Shown: positions 43,316 to 55,240 of the stretch, piece after piece | Numbering within the stretch: the stretch's first letter is position 1 | Layout of the letters: every line of letters begins with the position of its first letter | Assembly: GCA_007449985.2 (NCBI GenBank) | Contig: VIIQ02000139.1 | Span: 1-64,000, forward strand | Direction: 5' to 3' | Length of the DNA stretch: 64,000 nt | Source: Desmodesmus armatus | Lineage: Eukaryota; Chlorophyta; Chlorophyceae; Sphaeropleales; Scenedesmaceae | Notes under the pieces: generated by a model | The model's input: only the letters and a program-made list of their open reading frames with translations | Database searches by the model: none | What the model was told of the DNA's origin: nothing | Made by a program: the position numbers and the translations under genes

Positions 43316-44865
43316 TTATGCTGCCAGCCTGACTGTGCTGACATACTTGACGAGCATGTCCACAACCTGCACAGAACACCCAGCACACATGGGTCACACA
43401 TGACAGCGCAATAACCCGACGGGTTGATGATAGGTTCTGCGGAAGGGCTTCACAAGAAAAGCATGACACCCCCCCCCCCCTCCTAGCAAGCAACCTGGCC
43501 TTTGCATGACTCGCATGTACCGTATGTCAAACACACAGCAGCAGGAGTATGTGTAAAAGCGACCGTTGTGGCGAGACGTAGCAGCTCTCCAAAACGGCCG
43601 TAATGTTGCACTGAATTCACACCATGCCGGCTGCTGATGCAGGAACACCGTGGCCCCACCCCTGCCCACTTTGCAGAGCATCCCGCTCACCAGTGACTTC
43701 TTTGCCGTCACGTCCGAATGCACCTGCGTGATGTTGGAATCTGTCTCCTTTGTCAAGCGCTCCATTGTACTGGCAGCACCAGAGGAGCTCTGAACAGCAC
43801 CAGCAACCAAGCCGTGGCAGCAGGCAGCGGCAGCAGGCAGCGGCAGCAGGCAGCGGCAGCAGGCAGCGGCAGCAAGGGTGTCAGCATGGACAGTCAGGCT
43901 CAATGTAGTGCTGCGCACACAGGATGCAGGGCTGCAGTGAAGACAGACGTGCAGAGCTGGTGCCGCTGCCAGGAGAGCTTTGCTGCTGAAGGCCACCCCA
44001 GCCACTCACAGTGGCACTCACTCAGCAACGACATGGACAACACTGCTGCACAGCTAGCATGCCTCTGCAGGACGTAGGGTGTGCTAGTCGTGTAGCTCCT
44101 GCTTATATTTTGTGCTGTGCTGAGGTGCGGCATTGAACTCTGATGTTTCAGACGTGCACGTTGACATACATGGCCTGATACTAGACGTGACGCGTGTTCA
44201 AGAACGCGACGCTGCTGCTGCTCACATCAGTCATAGCGCACTGAGCCCTCACCCACCTCTGCTAGCTTTTTCTGGTAAGGGGCCTCGCGTTCTGCCCTGT
44301 ATCCCTCTTTACGGATTTACACGGCTGACATCTCGGCCTGATCTTAGCCACAACGAGTGTTCAATAACGTGATGCGGCTGCTGCTTGAAGTACTGATGAT
44401 GCACTAGGCCCTCACCCACTGCTCTCACCTCTGCAAGCTTCTTCTGGTAAGCGCCCTCGCGCTCTGCCCTGTAAGCTGAGATCTCTTTCTCAGCTTCTGC
44501 CTTTGCCTGCCGCAACCGCTCCGCCTTGGCTGCAGGGCACATGAACAGCAGATGGGCAGTACTGATGAGCAGCTGGGCAACTTCACACAGAGCACGGCCA
44601 CTTCCAGCTGCTCACGGTACTCAAAGCATCCTGCCAGGTGTGGCAATGTAAACACAGCTACAAGCGTGTTCACTGCAAAACCTGGCTGGTTTGTGAAAGC
44701 AGGCACTGTGGGCAGACCTGCTGACCCTGATCACTGTCGAGTAACCTGACTGTGCATGGTGTTGGCTGTGTGGGATGGCTCACCTTTACGGGCTTCTGCC
44801 ACAATCCTGGATGCTTCCTGCTCAGCTGCTAGTAGTTTTTGGATGCCATCGGAGTTGGGTGCCAC
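43316..44865 (-). CDS. V-type proton ATPase subunit G (first exon not located)
   Basis: Exons: complement(join(43316..43366, 43691..43789, 44429..44529, 44784..44865)), 110 residues, all phases matching. It reads VAPNSDGIQKLLAAEQEASR, AKAERLRQAKAEAEKEISAY, YQKKLAEV, MERLTKETDSNITQVHSDV and VVDMLVKYVSTV. This is the complete subunit G family pattern: a single long helix of the peripheral stalk (EGEG heterodimer) of the vacuolar proton pump. The length equals the family norm, so only the start Met and perhaps a few residues are missing. Exon 44784-44865 begins in phase 0 directly after an acceptor. I searched for an ATG-donor exon to about 46300 and could not choose one. The chlorophyllase gene starts divergently at 46711. 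Confidence 0.9.
44257..44330 (-). repeat. Copy of the V-ATPase G exon end YRAERE..YQKKLAE
   Basis: Reads YRAEREAPYQKKLAE on the minus strand with a GTGGGT donor. It is a diverged copy of the 3' end of the exon ending at 44429, placed in the following intron. Confidence 0.85.
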
Positions 44866-46710
44866 CTGGGGAGGGAACAGCAACACATGCACACGCCCTG
44901 AGCCCAATCGTCCAGGCTACGTGCTGGGTCCAGGATCGACATCGACGACACACCTGCATGCTGTACTATGAAGATCCAGGCACACGGACAGCCCTTCCGA
45001 CGAAAGCTTCGAAGCCAGATCACAGTGATGTGTCCGAAAGGTGCTGGCTACCACTGGAGCTTCTGCAAAGACCTTGCTGGCGTTTGCGACTCCTTAAAGT
45101 TGTTTGTCTTGGCACGACCTGGTTTGCACGTTTGGTGCAAGGCAGGGTTTGAGTGTAATTTCCTGGGATGTGCAGCCAGGCTCAGCCTGTGTCACCGTGG
45201 TAGTAAATACCGGGTGATGAAGTATCAATTATGGTCTCATATATAAGTTGGATTGACCTGGCTAGCCCAGAGTGACTGTGAGGTACCCAAGGCCAAAAAC
45301 CCTGGGACCAAACTGTGTTTTGTGCCAAATTTCACCACAGCTGACGGCTCAGCACATGCTCAAGTAATATCATGATGCAGCATGCAACGGTTTACTTGGT
45401 CATCACGTGGATGTGTGCCGCGCCCACTGCTCTTGATACGCAGCAGGCCTGTCTAGGTCCCAGCCAGGATCAATATTGAGGCTGGCAACCAACTGCTGAG
45501 CTGCCGTAGGCTGCAGGTTTTTATAAATTTTGGCTTTCCTCGAAGAAGGATTCCGAAGGATCCTTCGGAGTGACTGGGGTGGCTGAAAAGAGTAACAAAA
45601 CCAATGACCAGATTTGTCATCAGGCAACGGCCAACAACTGCTGGATCAAAACGTCCTAGGAACGGGTCGAAGTAAGTTCAGGCATCCAGTCAACGCCTGG
45701 GAACCTGTGGAGACGCAAACGAGGGACGCTACGGGCACAGGGCTGTGTCATGTTCGACCCAACGAGGGACGATACGACATTTCTGCTATGTCACGAGTGC
45801 CTCAGTTATGCTAGAATATCTATTGCTCCGTCAAATACACATGTAATGCCTTTGCCTCGGCTGAACTCAGGGCTGTAGCTAAGGAGACGCGGGCCTATAC
45901 AAAAAGTACTGTACACCAAGCAAGGACAGTAAAACGAATTAACCACAATCCACGATACCGAAGTAATTACTCCACAAGTTGCAGTGCCGACTGACGCCAG
46001 GAAAGAGTGCACAGGTGCTGCAATTGAACTGAACTGATCAGAAACCCCTGGACTCCAAGATACCCATGGGGGGGAGCGTGAGGGGGTTCACCCCCTCATA
46101 GTAGCAACAATCCAAATAATAGCAGCTGCATCGGCATCAAAGCAACGCCAGGGGGAGGGGGACACCCCCCTCCCCCTGCAAGGGGATCCCTCAGGGGAGC
46201 AAACACCTCTGCTCGAAGCATTACCTGCACCACTTCGACGGGGTCACCGCGGACGGGCACGGTAGCGCCGATTTTTTTTATAAAAACGTGTTACAGAGAG
46301 GCTCCTGACCTGTGCACAACGGTTTTACTGTGGTCAACAGTTGAGTCATGTGTCGTCAAAACTTGTTCATTGGCTTCCTGATCGTTTGATTTGCCTGTGA
46401 CATGGGCGCTTGTAGACACACGCAGTGACCGCAAGTCGCCTGTACGCTAGTCCTCCTCATGTATGCATGCACACCAGCTTGATTGCGCATTTCACCTCGT
46501 CCTGACGCTGAGCGGTCGTGTCCTGCAATTCCACAACAAATACATTCTCAACAGCACTCCTGCAGCAGTCTCCCCTCGTGTATCGTCCGGCAGGAGCCTG
46601 AAAGCAGCAGTGTCACCCTCGTACTGACAGGTGCAACTGCAAGCATTCCCTTGAAGTAGTTCATCCTGTGCAGGCAGATCTGTTGTGACCAGCCTAGGCC
46701 TGGCCACAGC
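44866..46710. other. Divergent intergenic region with GC palindromes
   Basis: It probably contains the V-ATPase G first exon and the promoters of both flanking genes. A perfect 18-bp palindrome is at 45552-45569, a hairpin with 9-bp arms at 46079-46098, and one with 13-bp arms at 46149-46178. TATA-like TTTATAAA motifs occur near 45520 and 46270. No open frame is convincing. Confidence 0.45.
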
Positions 46711-49700
46711 ATGAACTCCCCGAGTATACTGGGTGAAGGCCCCTATGTCTGGAATGTCATCCACGATCATGTCGAGTCCACACGCCCATCTGGCCAGCAC
46801 ACACGACCAGTGAAGCTGCCACTGACGGTGACAGTACCCATGACAAGCAGCCCAGGCAGCGCTGCACCCCCAGGGCCCTTCCCAGTGTGCATACTGCTCA
46901 ACGGCTTCCAGGTAGGGAAGGGGTTGAAGAGGGGGTTGAAGGGGGAGGGGGGGCGAGGGGGGGAGAGAGGGGGCACAGTGAGAGGGTGCACCCAGTGCGC
47001 ATACTGCTTAACGGTCTCCAGGTAGGGGGCGCAGATGGGGGGGGGGACAAGGCGAGGGGAGCGGGGAGGGAGGAGGAACAGAGGGGGAACGCAATAGAGG
47101 GTGCATGCAATAGTGCCTGGTGATACCTGGGACGAGCAAGCTGCTCAAGTAGTTGTGGAGCCCGTGGGGCGAGAGCACCGGGGGGTGGGGGGGGGGGGTC
47201 GCCTGGGGCCTGCTGGCAGCTGAAGCAGTTCAGACGCCGGCTGCGTGGGAGGGCGGGGGGAGGGGGCAGAGGAGGTGCAGGGTGCACGTGGTGATGCCTG
47301 AGGCAAGGCTGGCAGACTGACCAGCCGAAAGGCCAAACATGCGCTTGTGTGTGTAAGACAAAGTATGTGTGTTGAACACATGGAGTTACATGCGAGTCAC
47401 GTGTGTGTGTGTGGGGGGGGGGGGCGGCAACCAGTAGCTTGACTCGACCGCCAACCCTTGTTCATGCATTCCTGCAAGCACGCGCCAGCTACTATGCCCC
47501 CCTCGCTCGCCGCCTGGCCAGCTGGGGTGTGGTAGTCCTGCAGTACAATGCACCAGCCCTCACCATCATCCCTGGCGCGTCAGAGCTGCCTTTCCTAGGG
47601 GTGGCTGTGCACATTGAGTTGCATTTTGTACACACTTGAGTTGCATTGTGTGTATGTGTGTGGAGACGTTGGGCAGTGGTGACGTGTGCAAGCTTAACCA
47701 GGGTTACCACCTCGCCACCAACTCCTTTTTGTATGCATTTGCGCAGGCGCGTGCCAGCTACTATGCCCCCCTCGCTCGCCGCCTGGCCAGCTGGGGTGTG
47801 GTAGTCCTGCAGTACAATGCGCCAGCCCTGACTATCATCCCTGATGCATCAGAGCTGCCATTCCTAGGGGTGGCTGTGGACTGGCTGAAGAGGGCGGTCA
47901 CCAGTGAGTCAGCACAGCCGGCCTTGCAAGGGTGAGTGGCGGGTGCACATGTGGAGTACGTGGGAGACATGCATTCAATCTCCATGGGTTATACAGCATC
48001 CCATGGTGTGATGTGGGGTATTCTTGAGACATGTGGGGGTGAGTTGGTGGGTGCCTGGCGCATGCAAATACTGTTATTGCAGCAGGGGGGTCTGCAGGGG
48101 AGATGGACATTGTACACTGGACATGCGGGGTTGAGTCAGCACAGCCGGCCTTGCAAGGGTGAGTGGTGGGTGTCGCTCATGCGGAGCACCTGGGAGACAT
48201 GATTGGGAGTCTTATGGGTTCAACAGCATCCCATGGTGTAGTGGGTGTGCCTGTCACATGCATTTAATGGGATCATCCCATTGGAGTTGGACGCAGGAGT
48301 GAGATTGTGGACGGGCATGCATGGGGCAAGAGAGAGGCCAATCAGGCAGTAGCCTGAGGTGTTGCACAAAGTAGACTCACAGCCGGCTGATCACATCCGG
48401 TGGCTGATCACACCCGGCTGGCGGCTAGTCACTGTAGCTGCCCTTATGTCTGCCTGGTGTTCTTGTGCAGGAGGGCCAACCTGGACAAGCTGGTGCTGGC
48501 AGGGCACAGCAGAGGCGGCAAGGTGACACAGCACACGGACGGATACAATTGTATTCTTCAATATGCTGTGTAGCACAGCAGTTGCCTCAGGCACCTCTTA
48601 GTCAGGATCCACCGTGTGCCAAGAACGTCAGCTGCCCAGCTGTACTGTGCCACGAAGCAACAAATGCGTGTACGTGGCCCATGCATGCGCATGCTGTATT
48701 GAGCATCAGGCTCTTGCCCATAGCTCCCCAAGTGGTCGCTCTGCAGTAGTGTCCTCATCCCTGGGGCCCTGAACCTCATCCTGAAATCAACTCCGCCATG
48801 CCATTTGTGTTGTTGCCGCAACACGTGCAGCTGGCAGCGCTGCACTACTCTGCTGGTGAGGTGTCAGGCCTGCCCATCAGGACAGCCTTCCTGATTGACC
48901 CTGTGGACAACACAAGGTATGTATGCGCACTTGTTACACTTATTACTTATCGGTTACAGGGACCTTGGTTTCAAGCAGCAAGCTCCAGCCGCAGTGGCAG
49001 CAAATTCAAAACAACGGGAGCAGCTTGTGGAGGTGATGGTTGATGCAGTTCTGATGGCTTGTGGAGGCTATCAAACAAGTTGATAGCCCTACCTCAAGTC
49101 GGGGTGCAAAGATGGTGCTATAGCACTCGTCCCCCCCCCCCCGAGTTGTTGAATGACCGTACAGTCTTGTACAGCTGTACAGTCTGAGTGACACCTGACG
49201 TCACTCAGCATTGCAGTCTCCTTGCTGCAGGAGGTTCAGGCACAGGGTCAGGGGGATTCTACCGGCTCCAAGCCTTTATAATGCTTTGTTTACCTGGGGG
49301 CTCAGGCACACATAGCAAATTTCAGACCATGAGGCGCTCAAGTTTTCAGCGTGTTGTGCCCCATGCTCTCAACATATGCCTCTCTTCGCGTGCAGTTTCA
49401 CCCCTGAGAGTGCGGCATACCCCGCAGCTGCCAAGGCGCTCAAAGCAGCAGCCAGGCCATTTGGATTGGCAGGTGGGCCTATTCAACTTTCTACGTCAGT
49501 GACATCTGTAACATGTATCATAGACTGTATGGTGGAATCGCTACTTTCATGTAGTACTGTTCCATGCCTGCACCCAGTGATGAAGGTGCACTGGCCCGCA
49601 TGTGCCTGCCTGTGCTTGGAAACCCTCATGTTTGCCTTGTCTTGTCCTGCTGTCTTCATTGCCAGGCCTATCACCAAGGGACGTCAAACACCTCTCGCCT

Positions 49701-50983
49701 TGGTTTCCTGGTATGATGCTTGTGTGAACAACAAGTGCATGCCGGTGTGCATGTCGTTTCTTGCTGCTGCTGCTGCTGCTGCTGCTGCCGCCGCTGCCGC
49801 CATGCAGCCGCCGGCATCATTGGCAGCAGCAACCCCGAGGGCAGCAACTTCAGGGTGTTTGAAGCAGCGGCACCCCCAGGCAGCTGGACGATGGTGCTGA
49901 AGCATGCTGGCCACACAACATTTATGAAGCCCCCCACTGGGGTGGAGACGTGGCTGCTGGACAGGGTGTTTGGGGGAGGTGAGGCAGGAGAGCCTGGAGT
50001 GCTGAGAGACCCACTAGGCAAGTAGGAAGGGATGGGGCAGGGGTCTACATATCGACATGGCTATGGGTTGATAGGTGGTGTTGAGACCTGGCTGCTGGAC
50101 AGGGTGTTTGGGGGAGGTGAGGCAGGAGAGACTGGCGTGCTGAGAGACCCGCTAGGCAAGTAGAATGATGGCAGGGATGGGGCAGAAGGGGGTGTGTGGG
50201 TCGAGTAGGTCCAAGTGCTTGACAATGTAGTGTGGAGGGGTATGATGTTTGGGGAGGGTGAGTGGGACAGAAGGGGCCTCATTGGTTGGGTCGTCTCGGT
50301 GTCTGTGATGTCGCTGTTTGGGCGTTGCACATGTTGGGGGAGGCGAGGCAGGAGAGCCTGGAGTGCTGAGAGACCCCCTTAGGCAAGCAGCAGGAGGGCA
50401 GGGATGGGGCAGGAGGGCATGGGTGGTCACCACCAAACGGTTTGGAATGTACACACTGACCTTCAGGTTGGAAAAACTTGCGGATGGGGATGGACGCATG
50501 GTCAGGACCTTGTGGTCAGGGGTACGCACACATGTCCTGGGCCTATGGGTTGGGACAAGCTTGCTGCATTCACATCGTCTCAAGTTGACGTGTCACGTGT
50601 CACATGTTGTCTCTGCAGGCAAGATGAGCCGTGATCTGGCCATCTCCCAGACTGCAGCCGCCATGCTGGCCTGGTTCCAACAGCAACTCTCCCACAGCAG
50701 CACTACAGCAGTACTCGGCCCCAAGTCCAGCAGCAGCCCGACAGCTGTACAAGCCGCCGCTGCTGCCGCCCATATCCCCCTGGCCTCCGTTGGCCTCAAT
50801 GCAGCTGGCCTGACGGCAGGGCCGCTAACACTAGGCCCTGCTGCGGCTACTGAGAGCACAGCAGGGGAGGAAGAGGGCGAGAGGTATGGGCGGGAGGTGT
50901 TCAGTTTGTTCAAGGGGTGGGTGATGTCACCACTGACACAGCAGGAGGTGGATTTCACGGTCAAGGGGTCTGCTGGCTTGTGA
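46711..50983 (+). CDS. Chlorophyllase (alpha/beta hydrolase)
   Basis: Model: join(46711..46911, 47747..47931, 48471..48522, 48831..48916, 49396..49472, 49808..49978, 50619..50983), 378 residues with all phases matching. It reads PFPVCILLNGFQARASYYAP, LASWGVVVLQYNAPALTIIP, AGHSRGGK (nucleophile Ser142 in the chlorophyllase GHSRGG signature), FLIDPVDNT, and LKHAGHTTFMKP (candidate catalytic His). The family hydrolyses the phytol ester of chlorophyll to chlorophyllide, in plastids or associated membranes. The start at the first ATG of exon 1 gives about 60 residues before the core; an additional upstream exon or transit peptide cannot be excluded. The C-terminal part has a Q/S/A-rich loop. Partial copies of exons 1, 2 and 6 lie in its introns. 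Confidence 0.88.
46981..47021 (+). repeat. Copy of chlorophyllase exon 1 end
   Basis: Repeats the CILLNGFQ coding end (here ILLNGLQ) and its GTAGGG donor about 110 bases downstream. Confidence 0.8.
47477..47610 (+). repeat. Upstream copy of chlorophyllase exon 2 start
   Basis: Repeats ARASYYAPLARRLASWG through ELPFLGVAV, nearly identical to the start of the exon at 47747, then diverges. The last 30 bases of exon 2 (ESAQPALQG plus donor) are repeated again at about 48132-48161. Confidence 0.9.
50078..50400 (+). repeat. Two copies of chlorophyllase exon 6 end
   Basis: Copies at about 50078-50160 (GVETWLLDRVFGGG, GTGAGG donor and following intron) and 50335-50400 (from GGGEAGEPGVLRDPL) follow the exon ending at 49978. 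Because the GEAG..LRDPLG stretch repeats too, the unit includes intron DNA. Confidence 0.85.
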
Positions 50984-53813
50984 TTTTGTGATTACTGCAC
51001 CATGTTGTCCACGAGATATCTATCTACGCGTGCTTTTGGTGTCAGTGTGTCAGGGGAATTGCTCACTTGTGGGTGTTGCAGATGCTGCCGGCTGCAGTTT
51101 TTGTAAGGTGGGGCTTCCTGCCGGCCGCCCGCAGACATGAAGTGCTGCAGGGGTTATGTTGCGCACGGTTGTTTTGGATACTTTTTGTGGTTTTGGATAC
51201 ACTACATTTCGTGGGAATGAACGAGGTTTGTGCCGCCCTTGGCAACGCATCGCCACAGCTTGCCCAGGGGTGCAGGCGCTTGTTGAAGCTATGCCATGGA
51301 TAGCCTGTAGCCTGGTCTTCTGTATTGTATTATTGAGCAGAGGGTATCCAGCACACAACACGTGTGAGTGCATTTTTACAGACGCCAAGCACTCAGCGCC
51401 AGTGCAGCAACAACTGCTGGGACAGCTTTTGTAGTTGCCGCAATTTTGGGTGACTCTAGATGCGACAGGTTGTGGTGGCAGTGCTGAGGGAAGTGATGGG
51501 TGATCTGCCATTTTGAGGATGAGGGAAGAGGTGGGGTGATTTGCTCTTATGCCTATCAGGGTGTCATGCAGCTTGGAGCTAGCTTGAGCCCCCAACCCAC
51601 CCCGGGGGTGCGCACCGCATAAATATGTATGCACAGTAGCCTGTCTCGCCAGGCATTGCGAACAGGACCAGCGAGCTGTGTAGCGTGGCCGCTAGCGGCT
51701 GGCGGCCCAGCATTGGTGCAGGAGGTCATGATGTGGACACTGGCAGTTGCAACTGCCATGCGCAGAGGTTGCCAGTGTGTATACAGTGATGCGCACTCAA
51801 TCCGTTGTGTTCAGGGGACACAAAGGGCTGGTTTTGACATGATGTGGGAGCAGTAGTGACGCACCACCTCATGGTAAAACATAATGCTTTGACGGCCGTG
51901 AGGCATCGTGTGTGCACGGGCTGCTGCCGCCCAGACTGGCTGGACCTACTCTGGTGGGCAGTGCCAACTGCCGCCAATGTATTTGTGTCTGTGATGGCTG
52001 ACTGTGCGCACTGCACTATGACTCATAGGATGCCTGCTGGGGGGTTAGGTTGGTTGGGTTGTGTGTTGTCCCTCACGTGCATACTTGATAGGTGCTGGAA
52101 ACATCCCATCACTGGCACTTTGTGCATAGATGCCCCCTCTTCATCTTCCTGGCACTATTGTAAGGCTGTGCATCGAGATTCACATTGAGCAGGCTTCCGT
52201 AAGAGAGGCGGTGGCTTGACCCAACACTTGCCACAGTATGCTGTTGTCCCGGGCGCATTGAATTGTACTCAATGCTGAAAGCCCTGCGCAACACCCGACG
52301 CACCAGGATCAAAAAGTCACCATGCACAAAGATGCATTCACAGTCGCCATACCCCAGACTGAACCCTGACCATTCAGTGCTCAAAAGTCGCTTGGCCACA
52401 CTCACTCATATACAGATCAAACACCATATACCTGGGTGCAATGCCAGGCAGTCGCCGCACCAACCGACCATCCATGCACACATCACACATGAACTCATCA
52501 TCACTGAAAGAACACTGCGGGGCCCAGGAACAGGATGCACAACCCTCGAGATCACTCATAACCTTGCAGCACGCGGCCCGCTCATACACCGGTACCTGCC
52601 CACAGTCTTTTTTGATACAAACAAGACAACAACAGCCTGCGGCTGCCACCATGTGAGCAAAACAGCTCTGCAGCGCCTGCTTGGTGAGGGGTTCCACTGC
52701 AACAGCTTGCACCAGTGTGGTACGTTTGACCGGCAGCTTCATAAACCAAGCAGGCATGATTGCCAGCTGCTGCATGCTGCACGGGGCGGGCGCTGAGCCA
52801 GCCCCAGCACAGATGCAGACAGCCTGACAACCCTGCAGGAGATGCAGCTCCAGGAATCAACCCTTTCTGTCCCCAACCCACCCCATGTCCTGCTGGCTGG
52901 CCCAGCTGCTGCACCACAACAGCACAAGACCAAAAGGCGCTGCATACAGCTGATACAGTTGCTGATGCATACAGCCTCCCAAGGCTACAAAGCACCATCA
53001 GCCAGGCCCAGCACAGTCACCTGGGGCCAGCTGCTGCACCACAACAGCACCCAGCACAGGCGCTGCATACAGCTGATACAGCTGCTGAAGTCAGCAGCCT
53101 ATCAAGGCTACCAAGCACCATCAGCCAGCCCCAGCACACAGCACCGATCGCCCAGGTGCTGATGCATTTGCTGACGTCAACAGACAGAAGGCTACCAATC
53201 ACCATCAGCACTTGACAGCCTGGGCCAGCACAGCCACCAAGCAAGAGACCCGCACACCAATCCCAGCCGCCCCTGCAGTCCATGCAGTACCACATGACAC
53301 ATGCAGGGCATGTAGTGCAGCCGCGTTGGGGGTCCATCCACAGCTTGCGCCAGCGCAGGCGCGTTGGACTGCGGACTTCATAAAAACGAGGCTGCTAGGC
53401 TGCCTGGCATGCATGCAGTGCGGCGTGCAAGCAAACTGCTACCATCAGCCCTACTGCTGCTGCAGGTAAGGTTCCTGCACCAGCAGCACAGGCGAGCTGA
53501 TGTGATAGGCAGCTGCCTGCAGGCCGGCTTCATGCATGCATGCCCAATGCAGCCTATCTACATGAGGGATAAGCAGCACATATTTGCCTGCTCCGTAAAA
53601 CTTCTCCCAACCCCTGACCATACCCCACCCATGCCACCTAGTCGTGGCACCGGCACTTGGTGCACCCAGAAACACAGCAAGCAAACCTCCCGCACTCTGA
53701 CTGCTCCTGCTCCTGCTCCTGCTCCTGCACTGCTGCTGCTGGTTTGGATGGAGTCGCGTCACTGCTGAAAAGTCTGCTGCTGTGCTGCCTATCTGGGTGC
53801 TACCAAAGTGCCC
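50984..53813. other. Intergenic region with Cys-rich minus-strand frame and tandem repeat
   Basis: A 133-codon minus-strand frame (52374-52775) is Cys-rich (LEGCASCSW, FMCDVCMDGRLVRRLPG) and a second Cys-rich stretch (GCTTCPACVMWYCMDC) lies at about 53260-53340. They may be remnants of one zinc-finger or transposase-like gene, but no model joins them. A diverged tandem repeat of about 120 bases covers about 52905-53200 (CAGCTGCTGCACCACAACAG at each start). The part next to 53813 is the SelK 3' UTR. Confidence 0.35.
51102..51106 (+). promoter_or_regulatory. Putative poly(A) signal TGTAA
   Basis: TGTAA about 120 bases after the chlorophyllase stop codon. Confidence 0.4.
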
Positions 53814-54773
53814 TTAGCGTCCTCATCCGCCTCCTCCGCAACGGGCATCTGTAGCAGCACACAAACAGCAGTGTGAGCAGCAGCCAGACGCCATGCAGGC
53901 ACACTCAGCATACGCATGCAGCAAGTGCCACCTGCTGCGGGACTCAGCGGGCAATCTGATCATGCTCAACTGTGCACATGCCCACTAGCGCGCTGCAACG
54001 GCCGTCATGCTTCAGACTGATGCTGTTGGCCTGTGTGTGGTGCAGCCGCAGCTTGCTTCAACTCCCCCGCGCCGCTGCTACAGTTACATACCACGCACGT
54101 GCTGTGACTTACTGTGGTCTGCTTTGTTCAGTGTATCGAGGCCCACGATGCGCCTGCTTGGCCCGCCGCCACCACCACCGCCTCCGCGCGGGTTGTTTCT
54201 GCTGTTGCCACCTGAACCCCTGACCTGTGCAGCTGCTGCTGGGTCAAAGATGGTGCGCAGGCTGCATGTGTGGCGGCCCAGCAGGGACCAGCAGATGAAA
54301 CGAGCAAGTCGTCAGCACGGTGGAGCCAGCAAGCCAGCTGGCTGCTTGCAGAAAGGCTCAGTTGCTGCATGAGGGCGACGCATAGCATAATGAACATCAA
54401 AGAACGTAGCACACCACCTTTGTACCCACACATGCACAAAGACACATGGCCTGATCCCCTGCTGTAGCATGGCAAGTAGTGGAGCCTTCTACAGGGACAA
54501 GGGCAACCGTTTGACTGGCCATGGCTGCCAGCTACTCACAAGACAGTCACCAGGCTGACTATGGCGAGGAAGAAGTCAACAATGATGCTGACACGCCATG
54601 GGCTGCGCTTCTGCACCACAGCACCTGCAGACAACGCCAAGACAGACGAGACAGGACACACGTGCACCCAGCAGCAGGAGGTGTCAAATACTGGTGGGTG
54701 GGTGGCCAGCAGCTCATCATTAGCCATGTGCAAGCTGCTGGTGTGGGTTCTCACCATTGCTGATGTACACCAT
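53814..54773 (-). CDS. Selenoprotein K with in-frame UGA (Sec)
   Basis: Model: complement(join(53814..53848, 54113..54261, 54540..54624, 54755..54773)), 95 residues, all four phases consistent, GT-AG introns. It starts MVYISNG, as animal SelK does, then VVQKRSPWRVSIIVDFF, a transmembrane helix to VFLRTIF, a Gly-rich tail ([20 protein letters not shown]) and finally CGGGG-UGA-GR-TAA. The UGA at 53823-53825 (plus-strand TCA) matches the conserved GGUGR end, so it is read as Sec93. SelK is a small ER membrane protein with a cytosolic tail, linked to ER-associated degradation and palmitoylation complexes. Length fits the family (about 94). I could not identify a SECIS element by eye in the 3' UTR. 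The alternative, splicing to an earlier acceptor near 53990, would give a short non-Sec end. Confidence 0.85.
53823..53825 (-). other. Predicted selenocysteine codon (UGA)
   Basis: In-frame TGA, third codon before the TAA stop in the last SelK exon, in context GG-TGA-GGA-CGC-TAA. Its reading as Sec depends on a SECIS element not yet shown. Confidence 0.75.
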
Positions 54774-55240
54774 GGTGCCCTATGGGCGGGGCAGAAGCCC
54801 CTCCTCAGAGACAGCACACTCCTGCCGGGCCGCTGTCCTTCCTTGCTGCCTGCTGTGTTGGCCTAAACAGTGCGATTGACCAACTCAACAAGTATGGTTG
54901 AAGACGTCCAGCGGTCCACTCTGCTGAGTCTACTGTTCGCTTGAATCTGCTCAGCACTGTTCTCGGTTCCTCCAAGCCTCGGAACCCGCCCCACAACTGA
55001 TCGCTTTCCTCAAAATATTACTCCAAGTCTTACGTCCTGGCCTGCTTGGGCCAGGTAACCGCTACTGACCCGTTGCTGAAGCCTGAAGAGGTTTAGCACT
55101 GTCATCAGGGGCAGCAACACCAGCACTGCATGCTTGGCAGTGTGCGTGATTGTTTCCACATACAACAGCATTATCTTTGGCTCACAATTCTGCTGACACC
55201 ACTGCCCACCACCTGGCCAGCCTGTATCTGCTTGCAAAAC
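54774..55240. other. Divergent intergenic region (SelK / small acidic protein)
   Basis: 467 bases between two oppositely directed start codons; a likely shared promoter. No clear TATA box. Confidence 0.4.

Noticed and set aside
46228..46275. Minus-strand GATVPVRGDPVEVVQ with a donor as V-ATPase G first exon
   Set aside because: In phase with exon 2 but has no ATG and meets an upstream stop; kept only as unresolved.
53345..53383. ATGA-containing stem as SECIS for SelK
   Set aside because: Pairing by eye is broken and the conserved AA and GA positions are not clear; needs a dedicated search.
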